DNA of 5,048 nucleotides from DAOTWP01 sp034435675 (GTDB lineage Bacteria; Chloroflexota; Anaerolineae; Aggregatilineales; Phototrophicaceae), in the NCBI GenBank assembly GCA_034435675.1, contig DAOTWP010000007.1:1-5048 (forward strand). The letters are read 5' to 3'. Positions 4,328-5,048 of the stretch are shown piece after piece. Position 1 is the stretch's first letter. Each line of letters opens with the position of its first letter. The notes under the pieces are model-generated. The model was not told where the DNA came from, searched no databases, and worked only from the letters and a program-made list of their open reading frames with translations. Made by a program: the position numbers and the translations under genes.

Positions 4328-5048
4328 ATGGGCAGATTTCGCCGCTTTCTGCTGGTCCTCGTCATCTGGGCGCTGGTCATCATCGCCCTGCTGGAAATTA
4401 TGCTGCGGGTCTTCGCGGCGCAATTGCCTGTGCGGCTGCAAATTGGCGCGGTTTACGTGCTTGAGGGGCGTCCCTTTCGCGCCACGACCATTGATTACAT
4501 GACCACCGACACCGATCATGGGTTCATGATGCTGCCCAACCTGACGGACATCACGCAGCCGGTGGGCACACACCACACCTTCACCTACAGCACCATTCCG
4601 CTGTGGGGCAGCCGCATGGGCTTCCGCGCGCGCCCGGTGGACTATCTCGTTGAGGCTGTCACTGTCGGCGACAGCTTCACCTTCTGCCTGACCGACCTGG
4701 ACGACTGCTGGGTGACAGTCTTCGAGCGTGACACGGGCTTGGGCACAGTCAATCTGGGACAGCCCGCCACCGGCAGCGTCAGCCACCTGAACATGATCCG
4801 CACCTATGCCGAACCGCTGCGTCCCCGGCTGGTGCTGTGGCAGTTCTTCGGCAACGACTTCAACGAAGACTTTGGATTGGCGATCACGCAGGGGCGCGTG
4901 GATGCCCCACGCGGGGCGGGCGACCTGACCGTGCCCCCGCCGCCAGATGCCCCCCCGCTGGTGAACTGGCTGCGCCGTAACTCGGTGCTGTTCGCCGTGC
5001 TGGAAACCGCCTCCGGCAATATCTACCCCTATCTGACCGACTACGCGC
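4328..5048 (+). CDS. Membrane-anchored SGNH/GDSL-like hydrolase, N-terminal part (3' end outside window)
   Basis: The frame is open from the ATG at 4328 to the window edge (240 complete codons). An in-frame TGA at 4319-4321 makes this the earliest possible start, though the upstream ribosome site is weak. Residues 7-29 form a signal anchor after a basic RFRR, so the catalytic domain should lie outside the membrane. GDSFTF (114-119) is SGNH block I, with Ser116 the probable nucleophile. NLGQPATGS (142-150) fits the Gly block and FFGND (173-177) is block III with Asn176. The D-x-x-H block would lie beyond the window. LPN (69-71) and MGFRARP (97-103) upstream of the Ser match the usual layout of this family. 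Unusually, Cys120 stands where glycine commonly follows GDSFTF, and Cys127 is close by; an extracytoplasmic disulfide is possible. The family acts as esterases or acyltransferases on surface polymers; the substrate is unknown. The fragment at 1-291 appears to be the C-terminal half of a paralog. Confidence 0.82.
   Translation, partial: MGRFRRFLLVLVIWALVIIALLEIMLRVFAAQLPVRLQIGAVYVLEGRPFRATTIDYMTTDTDHGFMMLPNLTDITQPVGTHHTFTYSTIPLWGSRMGFRARPVDYLVEAVTVGDSFTFCLTDLDDCWVTVFERDTGLGTVNLGQPATGSVSHLNMIRTYAEPLRPRLVLWQFFGNDFNEDFGLAITQGRVDAPRGAGDLTVPPPPDAPPLVNWLRRNSVLFAVLETASGNIYPYLTDYA

Noticed and set aside
4082..5019. Minus-strand frames of 234 and 71 codons
   Set aside because: They lie opposite the well-supported SGNH gene with GDSFTF and FFGND motifs and cross the terminator hairpin.

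Overview
The window looks like a piece of a GC-rich bacterial chromosome, most likely from the Chloroflexota (Anaerolineae-like). That placement is an inference from three things: a membrane-anchored SGNH-hydrolase family with a C-terminal 'IPTKE.VY' signature, an Ala/Thr/Gln-rich low-complexity stalk in a TIR protein, and intergenic palindromes of the GTAGGGGC...GCCCCTAC type. No rRNA, tRNA, CRISPR array, integrase or transposase was seen.

Layout. Positions 1-291 (+) hold the 3' end of an SGNH/GDSL-like hydrolase gene. Directly after it, 318-563 (+) encodes only the last ~80 residues of a Ca2+/H+ antiporter (Cax family), so it reads as a gene remnant. Positions 564-973 have no gene and are packed with imperfect palindromes sharing a CCCCTACA/TGTAGGGG core. 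Positions 974-3379 (-) carry the central gene, an 801-residue protein. In order it has an N-terminal TIR domain, a conserved-looking linker, a basic patch, one transmembrane helix, an Ala/Gln/Thr-rich stalk with an internal 77-residue duplication, and nine 34-residue TPR units. The 317-base divergent region 3380-3696 has a candidate promoter in each direction. Positions 3697-4134 (+) encode a 145-residue, glycine-rich protein with about four membrane segments, followed by two hairpins, the second resembling an intrinsic terminator. Positions 4328-5048 (+) hold the 5' part of a second membrane-anchored SGNH hydrolase that runs off the window.

How the parts may work together. By the positive-inside rule, the TIR protein would have its TIR domain in the cytoplasm and its TPR array outside the membrane. 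That is a receptor-like layout, in contrast to a soluble cytosolic TIR-TPR protein. The small membrane protein is divergently transcribed from it and is a possible but unproven partner. The two SGNH proteins belong to one family and probably act on cell-surface glycans or acylated polymers. Nothing links them functionally to the TIR gene except proximity. The receptor-like TIR protein is the most interesting item in the window.
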